Source: an uncultured Clostridium sp.
GTDB taxonomy: Bacteria; Bacillota; Clostridia; Clostridiales; Clostridiaceae
Direction of reading: 5' to 3'
DNA length: 64,000 nucleotides
Assembly: GCF_900769625.1 (NCBI RefSeq)
Contig: NZ_CAAGHK010000045.1
Span: 1-64,000 of the forward strand
Numbering within the stretch: the stretch's first letter is position 1; every line of letters begins with the position of its first letter. This document shows positions 17,301 to 25,979 of the stretch, one piece after another. The position numbers were made by a program, and so were the translations under genes. The notes under the pieces were generated by a model. The model did not search any database and was not told the DNA's origin. It was given only the letters and a program-made list of their open reading frames with translations.

Positions 17301-18479
17301 TTAAGAATTCTTTTCTTTTAAAGTTTTAACAAATATGTCTATTCTTTTTAATGCTTCAACTATATTTTCCATTGAAGAAGCATAACATGCTCTTATAAAT
17401 CCTTCACCACATTCACCAAAAGCATTGCCTGGTACTGTAAGAACTTTTTCATTTATAAGAAGCTGTTCACAGAATTCATCCGATGATATTCCTGTAGATT
17501 TTATACTTGGGAATACATAAAATGCACCTAATGGTTCAAAACATTCTAGTCCCATCTTTTTAAATCCATCAACAAGAACTCTTCTTCTTCTGTTGTATTC
17601 TCTTCTCATTTCTTCTATACTGTCATCACCATTTTTAAGTGCTTCAATGGCAGCATATTGGGCAGTTGTTGGTGAACACATAATTGCATATTGATGTATC
17701 TTTTTCATCTGACTTATTAATGTAGGATGTCCACAAAGATATCCTAATCTCCATCCTGTCATTGCATAAGCTTTTGAAAAACCATTAATAACAAGTGTCT
17801 TATCCTTCATTTCTGGGAATGATGCTATAGAAACATGCTTTTCATCATAGCATAATTCTGCATATATTTCATCTGAAATTACTATGACATCTTTATCTTT
17901 TAGTACTTCAACTATTCCTGCCAGTTCATCCCTTGTCATTATCGCTCCTGTTGGATTATTAGGGAAAGGTATAATAACAACCTTAGTCTTTGGAGTAATA
18001 GCTTCTTCAAGTTCCTGTGGAGTAAGCTTAAATTCATTTTCTGCTTTTAAATTAAGTACTTTTGCAGTTGCACCTGTGAATGCAGTACACCCTTTATATG
18101 CAACAAAGCTAGGCTCAGGTACTATAACCTCATCCCCTGGACCAACTAATGCTCTAAGAGCAATATCAATACCTTCACTTCCACCAACTGTTACAATAAT
18201 TTCATCTAATGGATTGTAACTTAAATCAAACTTTCTATATAAATACTTTGCTATTTCATTTCTCAATTCAACAAATCCGGCATTTGATGAATAATGAGTA
18301 TGTCCTTGTTCTAATGAGTAGATTCCTGCTTCTGTAACATTCCATGGAGTAAGAAAATCCGGTTCACCAACACCCAGAGATATTACACCTTCCATCTCAT
18401 TTACCATATCAAAATATTTTCTTATACCTGATGGAGGCATATTTTTAACATCTTCCCTAATCATATTCTCTAGCATCAT
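17301..18479 (-). CDS. Class I/II PLP-dependent aminotransferase
   Basis: The 392-aa protein is a fold-type I aminotransferase of the PatA/AspC group: SLGVGEPDFLTPWNV near residue 35, the PFPNNPTGA loop near 171, VISDEIYAELCY near 198 and the PLP lysine in VINGFSKAYAMTGWRLGY near 232. It transfers amino groups between an amino acid and a 2-oxo acid in the cytoplasm. Its start overlaps the stop of an Lrp-type gene by four bases (ATGA), so the two are translationally coupled. A T-box leader precedes the pair, and its specifier reads best as UUC, which would fit a role with phenylalanine or other aromatic amino acids. Confidence 0.93.
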   Translation of the reverse strand: MMLENMIREDVKNMPPSGIRKYFDMVNEMEGVISLGVGEPDFLTPWNVTEAGIYSLEQGHTHYSSNAGFVELRNEIAKYLYRKFDLSYNPLDEIIVTVGGSEGIDIALRALVGPGDEVIVPEPSFVAYKGCTAFTGATAKVLNLKAENEFKLTPQELEEAITPKTKVVIIPFPNNPTGAIMTRDELAGIVEVLKDKDVIVISDEIYAELCYDEKHVSIASFPEMKDKTLVINGFSKAYAMTGWRLGYLCGHPTLISQMKKIHQYAIMCSPTTAQYAAIEALKNGDDSIEEMRREYNRRRRVLVDGFKKMGLECFEPLGAFYVFPSIKSTGISSDEFCEQLLINEKVLTVPGNAFGECGEGFIRACYASSMENIVEALKRIDIFVKTLKEKNS

Positions 18480-18955
18480 ATAAATATTGCCTCCCTATCT
18501 TCAACTTTCTTTTCTTTAAATATTGTTCCATGATCCTTATATTTCTTTAATACAAAATGAGTTCCTGTGCTCAATACATATTCCTGTACAGCAAGCTTTT
18601 CCGAAACGAAAAGTGCTACCTCCTTCATTGTCTTTCCTTCAACTATAACAGTTAAATCAAATCCTCCAGACATCAAATAACATGCTTTAACCTGTGGAAA
18701 TTTATATATTCTTTCTGCTACTTTATCAAAACCCTCTCCTCTTTGAGGTGTTATTTTTACTTCTATCAATGCTGTTACTGTTTCACTGCCAGTATTCTCC
18801 CAGTTAATCAGTGTTGTATATCCAGCAATTATACTTTTCTCTTCATAATCTCTGATTGCATCACGCACTTCTTCAACTGTCTTACCAGTCATGACTGCTA
18901 TCTGCTCATCAGTATAACGACTATTTTTTTCTAATATTTCGAGTATTTCCTCCAT
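18476..18955 (-). CDS. Lrp/AsnC-family transcriptional regulator
   Basis: I choose the ATG at 18955 because GGAGGGATTTGCA precedes it; an ATG at 18970 overlaps that site. The 159-aa product has an N-terminal winged helix-turn-helix (DEQIAVMTGKTVEEVRDAI) and a C-terminal RAM domain with VKACYLMSGGFDLTVIVEG near residue 90, where Lrp proteins bind amino acids. It is somewhat longer than usual at its C-terminus. It precedes and overlaps the aminotransferase gene and is likely a local regulator responding to the same amino acid. Confidence 0.9.
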   Translation of the reverse strand: MEEILEILEKNSRYTDEQIAVMTGKTVEEVRDAIRDYEEKSIIAGYTTLINWENTGSETVTALIEVKITPQRGEGFDKVAERIYKFPQVKACYLMSGGFDLTVIVEGKTMKEVALFVSEKLAVQEYVLSTGTHFVLKKYKDHGTIFKEKKVEDREAIFI

Positions 18956-19074
18956 TGCAAATCCCTCCATTTTTTTCAGTTAACAGTTATCAATTAACAG
19001 CTAATAAATACTTTATATACTGATACTATGATTACTCTGATAACTTTGACCTTATTCATAATATTTAATTTTAA

Positions 19075-19390
19075 AAATAAAAAAATTCCATTCATCCACA
19101 AGGGACGAAGGAACTACTTCGCGGTACCACCCTAATAAATAGCAACATGTACTATTCACTCAGTAAGAATATCAATTTTAATATCCTTTCCTTTATAACG
19201 TAAGGAACACGTCATAACCTAATTAAGAATAATATAATTCTTAGTTCTCAGTATGAAATTCAAAGGCTGCTTCACTTAAGTATACTTACTGAATTGCACC
19301 TTACTTCAGCTCTCTAAAAAGCATATCTAAAATTACTCTTCCTTATCACAATCTTTAACTAAAATTAACTTTCACTTATAATTTATTTGC
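19075..19390 (-). promoter_or_regulatory. T-box leader of the Lrp-aminotransferase operon (specifier probably UUC, Phe)
   Basis: The minus strand holds the T-box sequence AGGGTGGTACCGCG (19133-19120), followed by a terminator whose arms TTCCTTCGTCC and GGATGAATGGAA end in a T run at 19085-19079. Upstream are the expected stem I parts: AAGAGTA, AGAGAGCTG and GTGAA, and a base stem UUAGUU / AACUAA. Aligning with the trpS and brnQ leaders of this window places the specifier at 19257-19255, UUC, followed by A. Uncharged tRNA would favour the antiterminator. The codon reading is inference; the T-box itself is clear. Confidence 0.88.
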
Positions 19391-19495
19391 AAATCATTAT
19401 TTGTTTGAATCTTTATTTCTTATTATAAACTTAAATATATAAATAATTCAATAGTATTTTATATATTATTTTAAAGAAATCGTATTTTACACATT

Positions 19496-19533
19496 TATAG
19501 AACATACACGATTTATTATCAATGTATGCTCTA
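19496..19533 (-). terminator. Hairpin after the zinc-ribbon gene
   Basis: ATAGAGCATACA and TGTATGTTCTAT (minus strand) can pair with one mismatch 20 bases past the stop at 19551. There is no strong T run, so termination is uncertain. Confidence 0.5.
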
Positions 19534-19550
19534 TATAATAAACAGAAAGT

Positions 19551-19703
19551 TTATTTATTAAAATTTCGTTTCTTAGCTCTTCTGCAGCTTTGACATCTTA
19601 CTGGATCATTTTCAAATCCTTTTTCTTTATAAAATTCCTGTTCACCAACTGTAAAGATAAATTCCTCTCCACAATCTTTACATTTAATCTTTTTATCTTC
19701 CAT
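19551..19703 (-). CDS. Small zinc-ribbon protein, 50 aa
   Basis: An ATG at 19703 opens a 50-codon frame. The product has two CxxC pairs, CKDCGEE at residues 8-14 and RCQSCRRA at 36-43, with a conserved segment between them (FYKEKGFENDP) and a basic tail KKRNFNK. This is the zf-trcl-like probable zinc-ribbon family, of unknown function, perhaps nucleic-acid or ribosome associated. The ATG has no good ribosome-binding site of its own; the nearest AGGAGGTGA lies 42 bases upstream in front of an 11-codon leader ORF that ends one base before it. Confidence 0.85.
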   Translation of the reverse strand: MEDKKIKCKDCGEEFIFTVGEQEFYKEKGFENDPVRCQSCRRAKKRNFNK

Positions 19704-19704
19704 C

Positions 19705-19740
19705 CTAATGTCCTATTGCCAGAATAAATAAACTCTGCAA
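19705..19740 (-). CDS. Possible 11-codon leader ORF coupled to the zinc-ribbon gene
   Basis: A perfect AGGAGGTGA (19753-19745) is followed after four bases by TTG and the frame MQSLFILAIGH, whose TAG ends one base before the zinc-ribbon ATG. The spacing is ideal for TTG initiation and for reinitiation at the ATG. It may be a genuine leader peptide or simply a device to couple translation. Confidence 0.4.
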   Translation of the reverse strand: MQSLFILAIGH

Positions 19741-19863
19741 CAGTTCACCTCCTCTTAAAACTAAAACTTAAAGCATCCGCTTCATCAATTATATTATTCC
19801 TTAATATGAATTAATATATTCATAAACTATTTGAAAATATAGTTCAGTTTTAGAGCGGCAGTA

Positions 19864-22107
19864 CTATGACAATATTTCAAGTTCAAATTTGTTATCTATA
19901 AGATTTATCCTGCATCTTCCTCCATGTGACAGACTGCCAAATAATATTTCATCAATAAACAGCGGTTTTATCTTTGAATCAATAACACGTATTATTTCTC
20001 TTGCACCAAATTCTTTTGAAGTTCCTATCTCTGCAACATAATTACTGCATTCCTCACTAAACGTTATATCGATATTCTTTGATGCAAGCTTATTTTTAAA
20101 GTCATTAAATTTCTTAACCGCAACTTCTTTTGCCATTTCAGAATTCATTCCATTGAATACTACTATTTTATCAAGTCTGTTTCTGAATTCAGGAGTAAAG
20201 AATTTCTTCACTTCTTCCATTATGGCTTCACCTTGAATTTCTCTGTCGCCAAAACCTATAAGTCTCTTTCCGATATTTTTAGCACCTGCATTAGAAGTCA
20301 TAATTATTATTACATTTCTGAAATCAGCTTTTCTACCTTTATTATCAGTAAGAGTTGCATAATCCATAACCTGAAGCAGAACATTCAGTATATCTTCGTG
20401 TGCCTTTTCAATTTCATCTAAAAGCAGTATACAGTGTGGTTTTTTTCTTATTGAATCTGTAAGAAGTCCTCCTTCTTCATATCCTACATATCCTGGAGGC
20501 GAACCTATAAGTTTTGCTGCTGAATGTTTTTCACCATATTCACTCATATCAAATCTAACAAGTTCAAGCGCAAGTTTCTTTGAAAGACATTTTGCTATTT
20601 CAGTTTTTCCCACACCGGTAGGCCCTACAAATAACATGGATGCAACAGGTTTATTCTCTTCATTAAGACCTGCTCTTGACATTTTAATACACCTTACCAC
20701 TTCTTCTATTGCCTTATCCTGATGGAATATATTTTGTTTTAATTCTTCTTCTATATGTTTAAGAGAAGCAATCTCACTGTTTTCAACTGTCTGTTTCGGA
20801 ATACTGCACACCTTTGATATTATTTCTTCAATAACATCTTCATCAACTATAGCTTTTTCATCATTTTCATGATGAATTCTAACATAAGACCCAGCCTCAT
20901 CTATTATATCTATTGCCTTATCAGGAAGATATTTATCATTTATATATTTATCACTTAATACAACTGCATTTCTTATAGCTTTATCTGTAAAAGATACATT
21001 ATGATATTTTTCATAGCTTTCTTTAAGTCCATTAAGAATGCTAACTGCATCATCAATTGAAGGCTCACTTACATCAATAGTCTGGAATCTTCTTGTAAGA
21101 GCCTTATCTTTTTCAAAATACTTTTTATATTCATCAAATGTAGTTGCTCCAATAAATCTTATTTTTCCCTCTGTAAGATATGGCTTTAAGAGATTTGATG
21201 CATCAAGTGATCCTCCATTTAACGCACCTGTTCCTACAATATTATGTATTTCATCTATATATACAATTGCCCTATCTTTTTTGCTTATAAGATCAAGAAT
21301 TCTTTTTATTCTTTCTTCAAAGTCTCCTCTGTACTTAGTTCCAGCAATAACAGAACCAAGATCTAATGAATACATATGGCTTTCCTTAAGTTTCTGTGGA
21401 ACATTACCATCACTTATCATTTTTGCAAGTCCAAGTGTAATTGCAGTCTTACCAACACCAGATTCTCCAACATGTATAGGATTATTTTTATGACGTCTGC
21501 ACAATATCTGAATTGTTCTATCTAATATATCTTTACGACCAATTAAAGAATCTGTATTTTCCTCCTGTACTTTTCTGATAAGATCAACAGTATATTTATT
21601 TAAAAATGCATCTTCTTTTCTTGCTTTAACTTTTTCATCTTCCACTTCTGATGATTCATTTTCTAATGATTCCGCTGTTGCAATTTTTTCATGTTCATCA
21701 TGGCATAAATTGAACAATAAATCTCTTTTTGTAACACCTTCCTGCAGAAGATAATATAAAGCATAACTATCTTCAAGATTAAATAAAGCTGCTAGTATAT
21801 GATCAACATCGATAACTTCTTTTCCACTGTACTTAACCTGTTTATCAGCTGTCAATATAACTCTCTGAAACTCAAGGCTTTCTTGTGGTTCTCCAGCTCC
21901 AGTGCTCACATATGTCTTTATATATGTCTTAAGATTATACTGCAGACTGTTTAAATCGCCGCCACATTCCTGTATTGCATCTGCAACTTTTTTATCAAAT
22001 GTTGCGGCATACAGAAGATGTTCAGGTGTTATATATTCATTATTCTGACTTCTAGCTTCTTCATATGCTCTTAACAGAACATCATTAAGCTCACTTGTAA
22101 TCTTCAT
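19864..22107 (-). CDS. clpA: ATP-dependent Clp protease ATP-binding subunit ClpA
   Basis: The 747-aa protein has an N-terminal Clp repeat domain (residues 1-145), a first AAA+ module with Walker A GESGVGKTA near 217 and Walker B VYIDEIHN, and a second with GPTGVGKTE near 485, ILLLDEIEKAHEDIL and the C-terminal sensor region. The length and the lack of a UVR middle domain fit ClpA rather than ClpC. It unfolds substrates and feeds them to ClpP. The clpS gene ends four bases upstream, so the adaptor and unfoldase are made together. The D1 Walker A is preceded by IHVGESG where most have GDPG or GEPG, a small change. Confidence 0.95.
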   Translation of the reverse strand: MKITSELNDVLLRAYEEARSQNNEYITPEHLLYAATFDKKVADAIQECGGDLNSLQYNLKTYIKTYVSTGAGEPQESLEFQRVILTADKQVKYSGKEVIDVDHILAALFNLEDSYALYYLLQEGVTKRDLLFNLCHDEHEKIATAESLENESSEVEDEKVKARKEDAFLNKYTVDLIRKVQEENTDSLIGRKDILDRTIQILCRRHKNNPIHVGESGVGKTAITLGLAKMISDGNVPQKLKESHMYSLDLGSVIAGTKYRGDFEERIKRILDLISKKDRAIVYIDEIHNIVGTGALNGGSLDASNLLKPYLTEGKIRFIGATTFDEYKKYFEKDKALTRRFQTIDVSEPSIDDAVSILNGLKESYEKYHNVSFTDKAIRNAVVLSDKYINDKYLPDKAIDIIDEAGSYVRIHHENDEKAIVDEDVIEEIISKVCSIPKQTVENSEIASLKHIEEELKQNIFHQDKAIEEVVRCIKMSRAGLNEENKPVASMLFVGPTGVGKTEIAKCLSKKLALELVRFDMSEYGEKHSAAKLIGSPPGYVGYEEGGLLTDSIRKKPHCILLLDEIEKAHEDILNVLLQVMDYATLTDNKGRKADFRNVIIIMTSNAGAKNIGKRLIGFGDREIQGEAIMEEVKKFFTPEFRNRLDKIVVFNGMNSEMAKEVAVKKFNDFKNKLASKNIDITFSEECSNYVAEIGTSKEFGAREIIRVIDSKIKPLFIDEILFGSLSHGGRCRINLIDNKFELEILS

Positions 22108-22111
22108 TATT

Positions 22112-22411
22112 TTAAGCCTCCTCTGTTGTTAACTTGAATGGATATCCCTCACTTTTAGCCATAGACATTGCAGTTGCTGCTTTTGTTATAGCTATATCAT
22201 AACTATATATTCCTGCAACTCCCCTGCCCTTTTTATGTACATCCAGCATTATTTTTTCTGCTTCTTCTATACTTTTGTTAAAAATTCTTACTAATACCTC
22301 TATTACAAACTCCATAGTAGTATAATCGTCATTATGCATTATCACCTTATAATTTTTAGGTTTTTTTATTTTAATCTTATCTTTCTGTTTCGTAACAACT
22401 CCTGTTTCCAT
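22112..22411 (-). CDS. clpS: ATP-dependent Clp protease adaptor ClpS
   Basis: The 99-aa product has the ClpS core: YKVIMHNDDYTTMEFVIEVL at residues 21-40, with the NDDYT loop that binds N-degrons, and the segment MLDVHKKGRGVAGIYSYDIA near 60-80. ClpS delivers N-end-rule substrates to ClpA. AAGGTGATAGTTTTAT precedes the ATG. The last codons (GAGGCTTAA) also contain the ribosome-binding site for clpA. Confidence 0.95.
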   Translation of the reverse strand: METGVVTKQKDKIKIKKPKNYKVIMHNDDYTTMEFVIEVLVRIFNKSIEEAEKIMLDVHKKGRGVAGIYSYDIAITKAATAMSMAKSEGYPFKLTTEEA

Positions 22412-22501
22412 ATAAAACTATCACCTTCCTAAATTCTTCGCATAAAAATATTATAAATCTTTTGTATATTTTATCATATCTAAAATTTATAAAACATAAA
22501 A

Positions 22502-22549
22502 AGAAAAAGTATATATAGCAGAATTCCCTCTACTATATATACTTTTTCT
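22502..22549. terminator. Long perfect hairpin between the NSS transporter unit and clpS
   Basis: A 17-bp perfect stem (22502-22518 with 22533-22549, arms beginning AGAAAAAGTATATATAG) encloses a 14-base loop. The minus strand ends in TTTTTCTTTTTA, so it terminates the transporter operon coming from the right. Confidence 0.8.
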
Positions 22550-22651
22550 AAATATACTAATTCTCATTTTATTAACTAGTATAAAATTTTTAATTATATA
22601 CTATGCTTTTTCTTAATTTATAATCAATTATTTGTTAATTATCAATTAACA

Positions 22652-22759
22652 TTAAGCCTCTTTTCTCTCATTATAGATAGTTATGCCTAATGTAAGAGCA
22701 AGACCACCCCATAAAACTGTTGCGCCTATTCCAAATAATATTAATGCTGCTGTACTCAC
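22652..22759 (-). CDS. MetS-like small subunit of an NSS transporter, 35 aa
   Basis: A GTG at 22759, preceded by GAGGGGATGTGAGTTAA, opens a 35-codon frame reading STAALILFGIGATVLWGGLA and ending TIYNERKEA. It is one hydrophobic membrane helix with the WGG motif and a short charged tail, as in MetS, the small partner of the MetP methionine/alanine importer. It starts 29 bases after the stop of the NSS transporter gene, in the same direction. The family membership rests on size, the WGG motif and position. Confidence 0.8.
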   Translation of the reverse strand: MSTAALILFGIGATVLWGGLALTLGITIYNERKEA

Positions 22760-22788
22760 TTAACTCACATCCCCTCATAAGATATCTT

Positions 22789-24276
22789 TTATTTTTGTAT
22801 TCTCTTTTCTTTCCAAGATTGTTTAGTAATCAATAATGCACCAATAATTCCGATTCCAATAACAGACCATCCATATAATAATAATGCTGACATTTGATAT
22901 CCACCATATGGTGATTTAACTTCTGCAAGAAAACTTTGTACTAGCATAAAAATTAATATTGCAGGAGTAAGGAATTTTATTATTATATCCCACCAAGTTC
23001 CAATTTTAAAATAAGATATTTCGTTAGTATGTTCTCTTATTGTCTTAGGTTTTAATATCCATCCAATTAATATAACTTCTAATAATCCTACTACTACTAT
23101 TCCATAGTTATTGATAAAGTTATCTATTATATCAAGAAGATATAAACCTGCACCAGTTGCATATAATGTACTTACTGTAAAACCAATTATACATATTACT
23201 GTTACAACTTTTTCTCTCTTCCATCCAAATTTATCTCTAAATGGAGCTGAAACAGCTTCTGTTAATGATACAGATGAAGTTATACCCGCAAACAGAAGGC
23301 ATAAGAAGAATAAAACTCCAAGTACTGTACCTATTGTACCCATTTCAGTAAACACCGCTGGAAATACTACAAACGCTAATCCAACACCACTTGATACAAC
23401 TTCTGACATTGGAACTCCTTGTGCATTTGCCATAAAACCTAATATTGCAAATACTGCAATCGCTGATAAAAATTCAAATCCACAGTTTGCAAAGGCAGTC
23501 ATAAACGCACTGTTGTTGATATCTGTTTTATCAGGAAGATAACTTGAATAAGTCATCATTATTCCCATAGCAAGACTTAATGAAAAGAATACTTGTCCAT
23601 ATGCTGCTACCCATACTTTAGGCTGCATAACCATTGACCAGTCAGGTGTAAATAATGTATTTAATCCTGTAACTGCTCCTTCAAGCGTAGCAGATTTTAT
23701 TGCAATTATAATCATTATTGTAATTAATGTTGGAAGTAATATTTTATTTGCTTTTTCTATTCCACCTTTTATTCCCTTATAACATATAAACCAATTAACA
23801 AACCATACTAAGCTTATCCCTATAAGAATTGGCCATATCATACCACCAAAATCAAATGGTGAATCAGTAAGCTTTAAGAAACTATTGTGGAAAAATCCAT
23901 TTGTATCTGCTCCCCAGCCTTTATTAAAGCTGAATCCAAAATAATTAATTGCCCAGCTTAAAATCATTGAATAGTAAGATAATATTATAAATGCACTTAA
24001 TGTAGGCCACCATCCAAGCCATTCCCACTTTTTATTTGATCTTGCTATTGCAAGTGGTGTTGATCCTTTAAACTTATGTCCCATTCCATATTCGAGAATT
24101 AATAAAGGTATACCTGCAGTAAATATAGCAAAAAAGTATGGTATTAAAAATGCTCCTCCTCCATTTGTATATGCTATATACGGAAACCTCCATATATTAC
24201 CTAATCCAACAGCAGATCCTATAGCTGAAAGTATAAACCCTAGCTTGGACCCCCATTGCTCTCTCTTTTCTTCCAT
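22789..24276 (-). CDS. Neurotransmitter:sodium symporter family transporter
   Basis: I take the ATG at 24276, with AGGGGGAAACATA before it, rather than the in-frame ATG 17 codons earlier. The 495-aa protein has about twelve membrane segments and the NSS signatures SAIGSAVGLGNIWRFPY near residue 15 and GGGAFLIPY near 36, with the unwound helix residues of LeuT-type sodium sites. It imports an amino acid with Na+. The adjacent MetS-like peptide suggests methionine or a small neutral amino acid, in line with the MetPS system. Confidence 0.92.
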   Translation of the reverse strand: MEEKREQWGSKLGFILSAIGSAVGLGNIWRFPYIAYTNGGGAFLIPYFFAIFTAGIPLLILEYGMGHKFKGSTPLAIARSNKKWEWLGWWPTLSAFIILSYYSMILSWAINYFGFSFNKGWGADTNGFFHNSFLKLTDSPFDFGGMIWPILIGISLVWFVNWFICYKGIKGGIEKANKILLPTLITIMIIIAIKSATLEGAVTGLNTLFTPDWSMVMQPKVWVAAYGQVFFSLSLAMGIMMTYSSYLPDKTDINNSAFMTAFANCGFEFLSAIAVFAILGFMANAQGVPMSEVVSSGVGLAFVVFPAVFTEMGTIGTVLGVLFFLCLLFAGITSSVSLTEAVSAPFRDKFGWKREKVVTVICIIGFTVSTLYATGAGLYLLDIIDNFINNYGIVVVGLLEVILIGWILKPKTIREHTNEISYFKIGTWWDIIIKFLTPAILIFMLVQSFLAEVKSPYGGYQMSALLLYGWSVIGIGIIGALLITKQSWKEKRIQK

Positions 24277-24490
24277 TATGTTTCCCCCTATCGTCATTAT
24301 CAATTTTCTTAAGTTTAAATAATACATATATAATATTATAATTTATTAATTATTTCAAGTTTTTATTATTGAATTTTATACTTTTTATTTATTTTTTTAT
24401 TATTCAGTTATTAATTATATGGGTTTTATTGATAATTATATTAATTTATGATTATTTCATATGTTTTTTAACAATTATTTTACGTAAAAA

Positions 24491-24515
24491 TACTGCAGAA
24501 TTAGTATCTGCAGTA
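24491..24515 (-). terminator. Terminator of the M16-decarboxylase operon
   Basis: TACTGCAGA pairs with TCTGCAGTA (24491-24499 and 24507-24515), followed on the minus strand by TTTTTACG, 25 bases past the stop at 24540. Confidence 0.85.
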
Positions 24516-24539
24516 CAAAATAATATTAAGATGATATTA

Positions 24540-25964
24540 TTATCTCTCTTTAATAATTTTTATTCTCTTCTCTTTTTTATCAATTCCAAGAATGTCTTTT
24601 CCGTTTTCAATATATTCTTTAATAATTCTTAAATCATAATCCACTATTATTTCTCCTGGGCATAAAAGTGGTATACCTGGCGGATATGGTATTATAAATT
24701 CCTTTGATATTTTCCCTGCACTTTTATCTATATCTATATATTCAAACGGCATATCAAAAGCTTCATAAGGTTCCAACACCTTTTCTGAAATTCTGCTTTC
24801 ATATATTGCAGAATCACTTATACACCTTAAATCATTCATATTCACTTGCAACAATGAATCATATATTTTATTAAAATCTTCCTCAGTATTAAATGGTGAT
24901 AAAATTAAAACCACACCTTGTGAGAAACTCATTTCACTCTGAATCTTATTCTCTCTTAAATAATCTAATAATTTGTGACCGCTATATCCTTTAGGAAGAA
25001 CTATCAAATATCTGCTTTTATCAATATCATATTTTCCGTACTCTTCAAGATCATTTTTCGATATTATTTTTACCTTGCCTAATTCATTTATTTTTCTCTT
25101 CCACTTTTCTGCTATATCTATAATATTGTCATAATACCTACTGCCATATACATCCATGTAATATCTGGCATAATCTAATGAAGCCATAAGAAGATATGAT
25201 GGTGAAGTTGTCATGAATACTCTGAGATAAAATTCAAACTCCATGTTTTCATCATTTACAATCATATAAGATCCTTGTGTCAGTGCTGGAAGTGTCTTAT
25301 GTGCACTTAGCACAACATAATCTCCTATATCAGCCATACTCTTAGGCAGTTTTTCCGTTATGCCAAAGTGAGCACCATGTGCACAATCCAATATTACTTT
25401 AAATCCTCTGACTTTTAAATCTTTTATTATATCTTCAATGTCGTATGTTATTCCAAAATAATTAGGATACGTTAAAATTATTCCTTTTGGACTGACACAT
25501 TTATCAAAAGCCTTATAGATACTTTCTCTATCTGGAGGAAGAAAAATGCCATTTTCATAATCAATGATTGGCTCTATATATGAAATTTTGAGCTTTCTCA
25601 GAATTGCCGCATTATAAATTGACTTATGACAGTTTCTTTCAATAAGTACTTCATCACCTTCTTTAAAGCATGCAAATACTGCACTTAAATTTCCTCCAGA
25701 ACTTCCATTCACTAAAAAATAAGCTTTCTTCGATTTATAAGTTTCTGCTAGTAACTTTTGTGCTTCATCAATAACACCTTGCGGACAATGCAAATTATCA
25801 AGTGGTTCAACTTCAGTAATATCAAGTTTTCCCATCCTATTCATAAATTCTCTGCCTAAGCTATCTACTTCAAATCCAATACCACATTTGTTTCCTGGCA
25901 TAGATAACATTAAATTCTTTTCATCATGATACTTAAATAATTCTTCTAATAATGGTGCTTTCAA
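24540..25964 (-). CDS. Orn/Lys/Arg decarboxylase family PLP enzyme (short YaaO type)
   Basis: The 474-aa protein starts at a TTG at 25964 after AAAGGAAGAAAAAAT. It has SMPGNKCGIGF near residue 20, VNGSSGGNLSAV near 83, DCAHGAHFG near 192 and the PLP lysine in VVLSAHKTLPALTQGSYM near 218. It lacks the N-terminal wing domain of the large inducible decarboxylases, like Bacillus YaaO/SpeA. Likely products are agmatine or cadaverine from arginine or lysine. Its ribosome-binding site is within 15 bases of the M16 peptidase stop, so the two are cotranscribed. Confidence 0.9.
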   Translation of the reverse strand: MKAPLLEELFKYHDEKNLMLSMPGNKCGIGFEVDSLGREFMNRMGKLDITEVEPLDNLHCPQGVIDEAQKLLAETYKSKKAYFLVNGSSGGNLSAVFACFKEGDEVLIERNCHKSIYNAAILRKLKISYIEPIIDYENGIFLPPDRESIYKAFDKCVSPKGIILTYPNYFGITYDIEDIIKDLKVRGFKVILDCAHGAHFGITEKLPKSMADIGDYVVLSAHKTLPALTQGSYMIVNDENMEFEFYLRVFMTTSPSYLLMASLDYARYYMDVYGSRYYDNIIDIAEKWKRKINELGKVKIISKNDLEEYGKYDIDKSRYLIVLPKGYSGHKLLDYLRENKIQSEMSFSQGVVLILSPFNTEEDFNKIYDSLLQVNMNDLRCISDSAIYESRISEKVLEPYEAFDMPFEYIDIDKSAGKISKEFIIPYPPGIPLLCPGEIIVDYDLRIIKEYIENGKDILGIDKKEKRIKIIKER

Positions 25965-25979
25965 ATTTTTTCTTCCTTT

